NCBI RefSeq assembly: GCF_033597815.2
Contig: NZ_CP166245.1
Coordinates: 620,001-684,000 of the forward strand
Reading direction: 5' to 3'
Source: Staphylococcus sp. KG4-3
GTDB taxonomy: Bacteria > Bacillota > Bacilli > Staphylococcales > Staphylococcaceae
Length of the DNA stretch: 64,000 nucleotides
Shown piece by piece: positions 56,606 to 64,000 of this stretch. The notes under the pieces were generated by a model. The model saw only the letters and a program-made list of their open reading frames with translations, was not told the origin of the DNA and did not search any database. Numbering within the stretch: the stretch's first letter is position 1; the number at the start of each line of letters is the position of its first letter. A program made the position numbers and the translations under genes.

Positions 56606-57364
56606 ATGATAACGGAAAAGCGCCACGAGTTAATTTTGACTGAATTATCAAAAAAAGATTTTTTAACATTACAAGAATTAATAGATCGCACTGGCTGTAG
56701 TGCCTCGACAATTCGCCGTGATTTATCAAAGCTACAAAATTTTGGGAAATTAAAACGATTGCATGGGGGCGCGACACTCAATCAATCATCAGTGTTAGAG
56801 CCTAATTTGGCAGATAAACGGGGTACTAATTTAAAAGAAAAACAAGAAATTGGCAGAATCGCTGCGAGCCAAATTGAAGACTGTGACTGTGTGTTTTTGG
56901 ACGCAGGATCTACTACACTCGAAATGATTCCTTTTATTAAAGCAAGTGACATAATCGTAGTGACTAATGGTCTAACGCATGTTGAAGAGCTCCTTAAATA
57001 TGGGATTAGAACTTTGATAATTGGTGGGGAAGTTAAATCCACTACATTTGCTACAGTTGGTGCGAGTGCCTTAGAAACATTAAAGCGTTATCGCTTTGAC
57101 AAAGTATTTTTGGGAATGAATGGTATTGATTTAAAATATGGTTTAACAACACCTGATGAACAAGAAGCAATCATCAAACATCATGCCATGGAATTAGGAA
57201 CACAAGTTTATGTATTAATCGACCATGCTAAATATGAAAAAGTTTATTTTGCTCATGTCCCATTAGAAGCTAATGTATCACTTATTACTTCTAAGAAGGC
57301 AATGACAAATAAATATTTTAGATTATTTGCTGAAAAATATAATTTTATTGGAGGAACATTATGA
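56606..57364 (+). CDS. fruR: Fructose operon repressor FruR (DeoR family)
   Basis: A 252-residue DeoR-family regulator: N-terminal helix-turn-helix (about 6-57, LTLQELIDRTGCSASTIRRDLSKL) and a C-terminal sugar-phosphate isomerase-like sensor domain with DAGSTTLEMIPF near residue 97 and FLGMNGID near 170. Effector is likely fructose-1-phosphate. GAGGTG precedes the ATG. The stop overlaps fruK by 4 bases. Confidence 0.92.
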   Translation: MITEKRHELILTELSKKDFLTLQELIDRTGCSASTIRRDLSKLQNFGKLKRLHGGATLNQSSVLEPNLADKRGTNLKEKQEIGRIAASQIEDCDCVFLDAGSTTLEMIPFIKASDIIVVTNGLTHVEELLKYGIRTLIIGGEVKSTTFATVGASALETLKRYRFDKVFLGMNGIDLKYGLTTPDEQEAIIKHHAMELGTQVYVLIDHAKYEKVYFAHVPLEANVSLITSKKAMTNKYFRLFAEKYNFIGGTL

Positions 57365-58284
57365 TTTATACAGTTACATTTAATCCTTCTATTGACTACA
57401 TTATGTTTGCGAGTGACTTTGAACTTAATGGGTTAAATCGTGCCACAGAAACATATAAATTTGCAGGTGGCAAAGGTATTAATGTTTCCAGAGTATTAAA
57501 AACGTTAGGAGTACAATCTACTGCACTTGGTTTTGCAGGAGGCTTTCCAGGACAATTTATTGTAGATACTTTAACAAAAGCAAATATTTTTACTGATTTT
57601 GTTCAAGTAGATGAGGATACTAGAATTAACGTTAAATTAAAAACGGGTGAAGAAACTGAAATTAATGCGCCTGGTCCACAAATTTCGAATGTGCAGTTTG
57701 AAACATTATTATCGCAAATTAAAGATACAACTGAGAAAGACACAGTGATTGTCGCTGGTAGTATTCCTAAAAGTGTTCCTAATGATGCGTATGAACAAAT
57801 AGGTAAGATTACAAAAGCAACAGGTGCACAATTAGTAGTAGATGCTGAAAAAGATTTAGTTGAATCTGTATTAAAATATAATCCGTTATTTATTAAACCT
57901 AATAAAGATGAATTAGAAGTGATGTTTAATACTACAATTGATTCTGATCAAAAAGTAATTCAATTTGCACGTGAAATTTTAGCAAAAGGTGCTAAATCTG
58001 TAATTATCTCATTGGGAGGAGAAGGAGCTGTATATGTCGATGAACAATACAGTTATAAAGCAAGTGTACCAAATGGTCATGTTGTAAATACTGTTGGCTC
58101 TGGAGATAGTACAGTAGCAGGCATGGTTGCAGGTTTAGAAGCAGGTCTGACGATTGAAGAAGCATTTAAACAAGCTGTGTCGGCAGGTACTGCTACAGCA
58201 TTTAATGATGATTTAGCTACGAAAACTGCAATTGAAGACATTAAAACACAAGTTGTGATTACGACACTAGACGGGAGTGAATAA
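57361..58284 (+). CDS. fruK: 1-phosphofructokinase FruK
   Basis: A 307-residue PfkB-family sugar kinase that phosphorylates fructose-1-phosphate to fructose-1,6-bisphosphate. Signatures are GGKGINVSRVLKTLG near residue 37 and the catalytic NTVGSGDSTVAGMVAG near 240. Coupled to fruR (ATGA overlap) and followed by fruA after 1 base. Also labelled FruB in some staphylococcal annotations. Confidence 0.93.
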   Translation: MIYTVTFNPSIDYIMFASDFELNGLNRATETYKFAGGKGINVSRVLKTLGVQSTALGFAGGFPGQFIVDTLTKANIFTDFVQVDEDTRINVKLKTGEETEINAPGPQISNVQFETLLSQIKDTTEKDTVIVAGSIPKSVPNDAYEQIGKITKATGAQLVVDAEKDLVESVLKYNPLFIKPNKDELEVMFNTTIDSDQKVIQFAREILAKGAKSVIISLGGEGAVYVDEQYSYKASVPNGHVVNTVGSGDSTVAGMVAGLEAGLTIEEAFKQAVSAGTATAFNDDLATKTAIEDIKTQVVITTLDGSE

Positions 58285-58285
58285 T

Positions 58286-60235
58286 ATGAGAATTACCGAA
58301 TTATTAACAAAAGATACAATTGCAATGGATCTTTCTTCAACAGAAAAGAATGGTGTCATTGACGAACTAGTTAATCAATTAGATAAAGCTGGAAAACTAA
58401 ATGATGTGACATCTTTTAAAGAAGCAATCCATAATCGTGAATCTCAAAGTACAACAGGTATTGGTGAAGGCATAGCTATACCTCATGCTAAGGTTTCAGC
58501 AGTTACAACACCAGCGATTGCTTTTGGGAAATCAAAAGCAGGTGTAGATTATCAGAGTTTAGATATGCAACCAGCACATTTATTCTTTATGATTGCTGCC
58601 CCTGAAGGTGGAGCACAAACACACTTAGATGCATTAGCTAAATTGTCTGGTATTCTGATGGATGAAAAAGTTCGTGAATCATTACTTCATGCCAATTCAC
58701 CTGAAGAAGTATTACAAATTATAGATCAGGCAGATGATGAAGCAACTGAAGAAGAAGCAACTGAAGAAGCGACTCAAGGTGTTGCCACAGATAATGAAAA
58801 TTCAAATGAACCATACGTTTTAGCAGTAACAGCATGTCCAACAGGTATTGCTCATACTTATATGGCACGTGACGCTTTGAAAAAACAAGCTGAGAAAATG
58901 AACGTTAAAATTAAAGTTGAAACAAATGGATCCGGCGGCATAAAAAATCATCTTACAGACGAAGATATTCAACGTGCATCAGGTATTATTGTAGCCGCTG
59001 ATGTACATGTTGAGACAGATCGTTTTGATGGTAAAAATGTCGTTGAAGTACCGGTTGCAGATGGTATAAAACGACCAGAAGAATTAATTAACTTGGCACA
59101 AGATACATCTCGTAAACCATTTGTAGCACGTAGTGGCAATAAGGCGAGTGGTCAATCAACAAGCAATGAAAAACAAGGTGTCGGCAAAACAATATACAAA
59201 CATTTAATGAACGGTGTATCTAATATGTTACCGCTTGTTATTGCTGGCGGTATTTTGATGGCAATTGCGTTCTTATTTGGTGCTAACTCTTTTGACCCAA
59301 AAAGTTCAGAATATAATGCTTTTGCTGAACAATTATGGAATATAGGTAATAAGAGTGCATTCATGTTAATTATTCCGATACTTGCTGGTTATATTGCCCG
59401 CAGTATTGCAGATAAACCAGGATTTGCAGCAGGTCTTGTCGGTGGCGTCTTAGCAAGCACAGGTGATTCAGGATTTATTGGTGGTATTCTTGCAGGTTTC
59501 TTAGCAGGTTACTTAACATTAGGTATTAAAAAATTATGCTCAGGTATGCCTCAATCATTAGAAGGTTTAAAACCAACTCTTATTTTCCCAGTACTTTCAG
59601 TTACGGTCACAGGATTATTAATGATTTATGTCATTAATCCACCAGCATCATGGCTGAATAATACATTATTGAACGGATTAGAAAGTTTATCAGGTACAAA
59701 TATAATGTTACTTGGTTTAGTTGTTGGTGCAATGATGGCCATTGACATGGGTGGTCCATTTAATAAGGCTGCTTATGTATTCTCTGTAGCAGCGTTAACA
59801 AGTGGCAATGCTGCTCCGATTACGGCAGCAATGATTGGTGGTATGGTTCCTCCAATTGCTATTGCAACAGCAATGCTAATATTCCGTAAGAAATTCACAA
59901 AAGAACAAAAAGGTTCTGTACTACCGAACTACATCATGGGCTTATCATTTATAACAGAAGGTGCTATTCCATTTGCAGCTGCTGACCCAATTCGAGTTAT
60001 ACCTTCAATGATGGTTGGATCTGGTGTGGCTGGAGCTATTGCGTTAGGACTTGGTTCTGCAATTCAAGCACCACATGGTGGTATCATTGTTATATTAGGT
60101 ACAGACTTTGGTCATGTACTTCAATCATTAATTGCAATTATTATCGGCTCATTAGTTGCAGCAATTATCTACGGTTTATTAAAGCCTAAGTTAACACAAG
60201 ACGAAATTCATACTTCTGAAGCTATGAATGATTAA
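58286..60235 (+). CDS. fruA: Fructose PTS transporter, EIIABC fusion FruA
   Basis: A 649-residue permease. The EIIA domain (about 1-145) has phosphohistidine in AIPHAK near residue 65. A short acidic linker with EEATEEATQ repeats follows. The EIIB domain (about 170-265) has phosphocysteine in TACPTGIAHTYMA, and the EIIC membrane domain spans about 295-640. It imports fructose as fructose-1-phosphate. ATG 58286 follows GGGAG; an in-frame GTG at 58277 is too close. Terminator at 60261-60306. Confidence 0.94.
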   Translation: MRITELLTKDTIAMDLSSTEKNGVIDELVNQLDKAGKLNDVTSFKEAIHNRESQSTTGIGEGIAIPHAKVSAVTTPAIAFGKSKAGVDYQSLDMQPAHLFFMIAAPEGGAQTHLDALAKLSGILMDEKVRESLLHANSPEEVLQIIDQADDEATEEEATEEATQGVATDNENSNEPYVLAVTACPTGIAHTYMARDALKKQAEKMNVKIKVETNGSGGIKNHLTDEDIQRASGIIVAADVHVETDRFDGKNVVEVPVADGIKRPEELINLAQDTSRKPFVARSGNKASGQSTSNEKQGVGKTIYKHLMNGVSNMLPLVIAGGILMAIAFLFGANSFDPKSSEYNAFAEQLWNIGNKSAFMLIIPILAGYIARSIADKPGFAAGLVGGVLASTGDSGFIGGILAGFLAGYLTLGIKKLCSGMPQSLEGLKPTLIFPVLSVTVTGLLMIYVINPPASWLNNTLLNGLESLSGTNIMLLGLVVGAMMAIDMGGPFNKAAYVFSVAALTSGNAAPITAAMIGGMVPPIAIATAMLIFRKKFTKEQKGSVLPNYIMGLSFITEGAIPFAAADPIRVIPSMMVGSGVAGAIALGLGSAIQAPHGGIIVILGTDFGHVLQSLIAIIIGSLVAAIIYGLLKPKLTQDEIHTSEAMND

Positions 60236-60260
60236 AATATATGCTATATAGCAATTAAGA

Positions 60261-60306
60261 AAAGCCAGAAAAGCTCATCTAATTGAGTTCATTTTCTGGC
60301 TTTTTA
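60261..60306 (+). terminator. Terminator of fruRKA
   Basis: AAAGCCAGAAAA pairs with TTTTCTGGCTTT, followed by T residues. Confidence 0.85.
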
Positions 60307-60423
60307 TATTATATGACTAGAAGTAAAAAGTTTTGAATATAATTAAGTGTTTGAATTTGGTAAAATATTAATAAAGTGTCAGGTAAATAAAATAGATTAA
60401 ATTAGCGTAAAGAAGGTAGAAAA

Positions 60424-61584
60424 ATGAATAAATATGTTATTGCAAATGGACGCATTTATACTGAAAACGAAACGATAGAACAAGGCCACATTTTGATTGA
60501 AGATGGCAAAATTGTGCAAATTGCCGAAGGTGAATATCAAGGAGGCTTAACAACCATAGATGTAAAAGGGCAACATGTGTTACCCGGTTTTATTGATATA
60601 CATATGCATGGTGGCTATGGCGAAGACGCTATGGACGCTTCATTTGAAGGTTTAAAACATTTGTCAGAATCATTATTATCGGAAGGTACAACGAGTTTCT
60701 TGGCTACAACAATGACGCAGTCTGATGAAAATATTATCAAAGCTTTAAAGAATATTGTGAACTATCAAGAACACCAAGATTCACTAAATGCAGCTAGTAT
60801 TGTAGGAATACATTTAGAAGGACCATTTATATCTGAGTATAAAGTAGGTGCTCAAAATCCAGCCTACGTTCAACGTCCTTCAGTTGAAAAGGTACAACAA
60901 TTTCAAGAAATTGCTAACAATCAAATAAAAGTAATGACTTTTGCACCAGAAGTAGAAGGTGCAGATGAAACCTTATCAACATTACATGATCAAATTAATT
61001 TTTCTATTGGTCATACAGTGGCAACATTTGATGAAGTTAATGAAGCGGTAGCGCATGGCGCGAAGCATGTGACACATCTTTATAATGCCGGTACAGCATT
61101 CGAACATAGAAACCCAGGTTTATCTGGTGCTGCTTGGGTTAACGATGGGCTTAGTACGGAATCAATTGTTGATGGCATTCATTCACATCCTGCATCTGTA
61201 AAGGTTGCATATAAACAAAAAGGGAATAAACGTTTCTTTTTGATCACTGATGCTATGAGAGCAAAAGGTATGCCAGACGGTGAATATGATCTAGGTGGAC
61301 AGAATGTTGTAGTTAAAGGTTCAGAAGCGAGACTGGCATCTGGTGCTCTTGCAGGCAGTATCCTGAAAATGAATGAAGGCTTAAAGAACCTAATTGAATT
61401 TACAGGAGCGTCATTAGATGACTTGTGGCGTGTTACAAGTTTAAACCAAGCAATTGCATTGAAGATTGAAGGTGACAAAGGAAGTATAGCCGTAGGGAAA
61501 GACGCAGATATTGTAGTTGTTGATAATGATATTCAAGTTTTAACAACTATTAAATCAGGTAAAGTTCACAACTTCAACTCATAA
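60424..61584 (+). CDS. nagA: N-acetylglucosamine-6-phosphate deacetylase
   Basis: A 386-residue amidohydrolase removing acetate from GlcNAc-6-phosphate in amino-sugar recycling. Metal-site motifs: GFIDIHMHGGYG near residue 55, HLEGPFIS near 125, SIGHTVAT near 195, VTHLYNAG near 216 and the catalytic Asp in LITDAMRAKG near 275. The residue pattern is that of the single-metal enzymes, retaining Glu in HLEGP. AAGAAGG precedes the ATG. Monocistronic; nagB is not linked. Confidence 0.93.
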   Translation: MNKYVIANGRIYTENETIEQGHILIEDGKIVQIAEGEYQGGLTTIDVKGQHVLPGFIDIHMHGGYGEDAMDASFEGLKHLSESLLSEGTTSFLATTMTQSDENIIKALKNIVNYQEHQDSLNAASIVGIHLEGPFISEYKVGAQNPAYVQRPSVEKVQQFQEIANNQIKVMTFAPEVEGADETLSTLHDQINFSIGHTVATFDEVNEAVAHGAKHVTHLYNAGTAFEHRNPGLSGAAWVNDGLSTESIVDGIHSHPASVKVAYKQKGNKRFFLITDAMRAKGMPDGEYDLGGQNVVVKGSEARLASGALAGSILKMNEGLKNLIEFTGASLDDLWRVTSLNQAIALKIEGDKGSIAVGKDADIVVVDNDIQVLTTIKSGKVHNFNS

Positions 61585-61698
61585 TTACTAAAGTTAAAAA
61601 TATTTTTTTAAATTGACTTTAACACTGATTTACGTTTCAATAATAAATTGACTTAAAGAAATTATTGATTGTAAAAATTACAAGAAATGTTCATTTTG

Positions 61699-61853
61699 TG
61701 ATAAGATAAAAGAAATGCGTATTTTTAGGGAGGTGTCACAATGGGAAGGATGTAGTAAGTCAAAAAGTAATCATTAATAATATAAATACTTATGTTCGGT
61801 CACCTATTGTGACACGATATTTTGGAGGTGAATCCCTAGAAATAGGGAACTAA
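61699..61853 (+). promoter_or_regulatory. Structured leader of mpfA-like gene with tiny upstream frame
   Basis: An extended -10 TGATAAGAT (61699-61707) precedes a leader. A strong GGGAGG site and ATG at 61741 open a four-codon frame Met-Gly-Arg-Met-stop (61741-61755). GTGTCACAAT plus GGG (61733-61745) pairs with CC plus ATTGTGACAC (61803-61815) over 13 pairs, burying that start. A second GGAGG (61824-61828) is followed by a six-pair hairpin with a GAAA loop (61833-61848) that lies between it and the TTG start at 61854. Confidence 0.6.
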
Positions 61854-63203
61854 TTGGAAACTGTGACCATAATGAATTTAGTAATATTTTTTCTTTTAAT
61901 AGCATTAACAACGGTATTCGTAGGCTCGGAATTCGCTTTGGTGAAAGTCCGCAGTTCTAGAATTGATCAACTTGCATCGGAAGGTAATGGCAGTGCACGT
62001 GTAGTTAAAAAAATGATTAAAAATCTGGATTATTATTTATCTGCGTGTCAGCTCGGTATCACTGTAACATCTTTAGGATTAGGTTGGTTAGGTGAACCGA
62101 CTTTTAATAAACTATTACACCCGTTATTCGAAGCGCTCCACTTGCCAGACCCGTTAACGACAACAATATCATTTATTGTCTCATTTATAATTGTAACTTA
62201 TTTACATGTAGTACTCGGTGAATTAGCACCTAAAACGTTAGCAATACAACATACTGAAAAATTAGCATTGGTCTATTCAAGACCATTGTTCTATTTTGGT
62301 GTAATTATGAAGCCACTGATTTGGTTAATGAATGGTTCAGCGAGAATGATTATTCGTATGTTTGGTGTTGATCCCGATGCTAATAATGACGCAATGTCAG
62401 AAGAAGAAATAAAAATAATAATCAACAATAGCTATAATGGTGGAGAGATTAATCAGACCGAATTAGCTTACATGCAAAATATCTTTTCATTTGATGAAAG
62501 ACAAGCTAAAGATATTATGGTGCCGCGTACGCAAATGATAACGATGAATGAACCATTTAACGTGGATGAATTGTTAGATACAATCAAAAAACATCAATTT
62601 ACTCGTTATCCTATTACAGCTGATGGCGATAAAGACCATGTAAAAGGGTTTATTAATGTGAAAGAGTTTTTAACTGAATACGCTTCAGGTAAACAAATGA
62701 AAGTTAGTAATTATGTACATGATTTACCTATGATTTCAGAAACAACACGTATTAGCGATGCACTAGTTCGTATGCAAAGAGAACATGTCCATATTTCTCT
62801 TATCATAGATGAATATGGTGGTACAGCTGGTATATTAACAATGGAAGATATTTTAGAAGAAATTGTTGGTGAAATTCGAGATGAATTCGATGATGATGAA
62901 GTCAATGATATTGTAAAAATAACAGACAGTAGATATCAAATCAATGGTCGTGTATTATTAGATGATTTACAAGATCAATTAGATATTGAATTTGAAGATT
63001 CAGAGGACATTGATACGATTGGTGGTTGGTTACAGGCACACAATACGAATCTACAACAGAATGATTATGTTGATACTGAATATGATAGATGGGTTATTTC
63101 TGAAATTGATAACCATCAAATCATTACTGTTATTTTAGAATTAGAATATCATAAAAATAGACCAACACTAGAAGAAGAAGCCGAGGAAGAAGAAAACAAC
63201 TAA
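61854..63203 (+). CDS. mpfA: CNNM/CorC-family magnesium transport protein (MpfA-like)
   Basis: A 449-residue protein: DUF21/CNNM membrane domain (about 5-190, including FVGSEFALVKVRSSRID), a CBS pair (about 220-345, IMVPRTQMITM and IIDEYGGTAGILTMEDILEEIVGEI) and a C-terminal CorC/HlyC domain. The S. aureus orthologue near fruA/nagA, MpfA, protects against high magnesium, probably as an exporter. TTG 61854 is inferred from the bridged ribosome site; ATG 61872 is the alternative but lacks a site. The acidic EEEAEEEENN tail is notable. Terminator at 63247-63290. Confidence 0.87.
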   Translation: METVTIMNLVIFFLLIALTTVFVGSEFALVKVRSSRIDQLASEGNGSARVVKKMIKNLDYYLSACQLGITVTSLGLGWLGEPTFNKLLHPLFEALHLPDPLTTTISFIVSFIIVTYLHVVLGELAPKTLAIQHTEKLALVYSRPLFYFGVIMKPLIWLMNGSARMIIRMFGVDPDANNDAMSEEEIKIIINNSYNGGEINQTELAYMQNIFSFDERQAKDIMVPRTQMITMNEPFNVDELLDTIKKHQFTRYPITADGDKDHVKGFINVKEFLTEYASGKQMKVSNYVHDLPMISETTRISDALVRMQREHVHISLIIDEYGGTAGILTMEDILEEIVGEIRDEFDDDEVNDIVKITDSRYQINGRVLLDDLQDQLDIEFEDSEDIDTIGGWLQAHNTNLQQNDYVDTEYDRWVISEIDNHQIITVILELEYHKNRPTLEEEAEEEENN

Positions 63204-63246
63204 AATTTACCTATTAATGTAGAGACATAACATTAATGATGAAGTG

Positions 63247-63290
63247 GGAGAGAAATCAATTTTAATAAAATGATTTCTCTCCTATTTTTT
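63247..63290 (+). terminator. Terminator of mpfA-like gene
   Basis: Perfect 12-bp stem GGAGAGAAATCA/TGATTTCTCTCC followed by a T-run. The rest of the 63204-63532 gap is the upstream region of the next gene with no clear sites. Confidence 0.87.
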
Positions 63291-63532
63291 GTATTAATAA
63301 TATAACTAAAAATGGATTAATCGAAGGTGTTTTGGTTAATTTTTGAAGTTCCGTATTTCAATAGACTTTTATTAATAGAAGAACTAAATATACAGTAAGT
63401 AATCACTTTCAAAAGGCTAATGCGTTATGCTTCGTTAAAGATAAAAGTGTGAGATAGTATATTTTTATATCTACACGTATTAAAATAAAGACATTACTTA
63501 TAAAAATAAAGTAATCAGAAAGGGGATTAACA

Positions 63533-64000
63533 ATGATAGAAGACGTATATTATTTAAATAATGGTTACCCAATGCCTAAAGTGGGCTTAGGTGTTTATAA
63601 AATTACAGAGGAAGAGATGGAACAAGCTGTGACAGCAGCATTAGAAGTTGGATACCGTGCATTTGATACAGCTTATTTCTATAAAAATGAAATTGCATTA
63701 GGTAATGCATTGAAAAAATCAGACGTACCTAGAGAAGATCTATTTATTACCTCTAAATTATGGAATGATTATCAAGGGTATGATCAAACGATTGAATTCT
63801 TTACCAAATCTATTGAAAACCTTGGCACTGATTACTTAGATCTATTCTTAATACATTGGCCATGTGAAGCGGATGGGTTGTTTATTGAGAGTTATAAAGC
63901 AATGGAGAAATTATATGAAGAGGGACGTATCCGTGCCATTGGCGTATGTAATTTTAACCAACATCATTTAGAAAAGCTCATGGAAGCAACTGAAGTTGTG
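63533..64000 (+). CDS. Aldo/keto reductase, N-terminal part (runs off window)
   Basis: The first 156 residues of an aldo/keto reductase. GYRAFDTAYFYKNE carries catalytic Asp and Tyr near residue 49, SKLWN carries the Lys, and LFLIHWPCE carries the His, so the catalytic tetrad is complete. Related to 2,5-diketo-gluconate reductase-like enzymes of Gram-positives. AGGGGATTAACA precedes the ATG. The C-terminal half lies outside the window. Confidence 0.88.
   Translation, partial: MIEDVYYLNNGYPMPKVGLGVYKITEEEMEQAVTAALEVGYRAFDTAYFYKNEIALGNALKKSDVPREDLFITSKLWNDYQGYDQTIEFFTKSIENLGTDYLDLFLIHWPCEADGLFIESYKAMEKLYEEGRIRAIGVCNFNQHHLEKLMEATEVV

Noticed and set aside
61585..61853. M-box (magnesium) riboswitch upstream of the mpfA-like gene
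   Set aside because: The leader is shorter and lacks the multi-helix M-box arrangement and conserved loops; only a single long stem, a tiny frame and a small hairpin are seen.
1..64000. CRISPR array, prophage, insertion sequence, plasmid or tRNA/rRNA genes
   Set aside because: No regularly spaced direct repeats, transposase or integrase frames, or tRNA-like or rRNA-like sequences were recognised anywhere in the window.

Overview
The window is chromosomal DNA from a staphylococcus. It is AT-rich, with strong GGAGG-type ribosome binding sites, many GTG/TTG starts and U-tailed hairpin terminators. Genes characteristic of the genus appear together: pbp4/abcA, fhuCBG, graXRS, rbf-sarX, mgrA, norA and fruRKA. 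Gene order broadly follows the pbp4-to-fruA part of the S. aureus chromosome as I remember it. Proteins such as AbcA, GraS, SarX and NorA differ from the S. aureus sequences at many positions, and a malate dehydrogenase gene is present. I therefore read it as a non-aureus, probably coagulase-negative species, but cannot name it. I see no rRNA, tRNA, insertion sequence, prophage or CRISPR array.

Layout. 1-5.9 kb: pbp4 (cut by the window edge) divergent from abcA, a NupC-type nucleoside transporter, a CodY-boxed small RNA resembling RsaD on the minus strand, and a YitT-family membrane protein. 6-11.2 kb: the Fur-boxed siderophore permease operon fhuCBG, then PTS-dependent dihydroxyacetone kinase dhaKLM behind a cre-like site. 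11.4-18.2 kb: a helical protein, YkvI transporter, esterase, acetyltransferase and the cationic-peptide sensing operon graXRS. The vraFG transporter genes that normally follow graS are absent here. 18.2-25.8 kb: a phosphate transporter pair with a PhoP-box-like repeat, a LysM-CHAP cell-wall hydrolase with a WalR box, and the biofilm regulators rbf and sarX. 26-35.3 kb: YebC, cupin, MetE-like methyltransferase, DUF402 protein, LysR regulator, two MFS exporters and small membrane proteins. 35.6-41.4 kb: acetyltransferases, an internally deleted MocR regulator facing a LysE exporter, LOG and DUF188 proteins, a repeat-containing protein and uppP. 41.6-53.2 kb: a CydDC-like heterodimeric ABC exporter, mgrA, a CobW GTPase, an aldo/keto reductase, DedA, malate dehydrogenase, DUF1361 and PPC proteins, and norA. 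53.6-64 kb: a PepSY-like protein, galU, ybaK, a candidate structured RNA, the fructose operon fruR-fruK-fruA, nagA, the CNNM/CorC magnesium protein (mpfA-like) with an unusual leader, and the start of a second aldo/keto reductase.

Themes. Much of the window concerns the envelope and its defence: PBP4, AbcA, GraXRS, CHAP hydrolase, UppP, MgrA and NorA. The rest is mainly nutrient entry (iron, phosphate, nucleosides, fructose, dihydroxyacetone) under recognisable Fur, PhoP-like, CcpA-like and FruR-like sites. The observations most worth following are the loss of vraFG together with a changed GraS sensor loop, the structured mpfA leader, the truncated MocR with intact operator repeats, and two candidate small RNAs.
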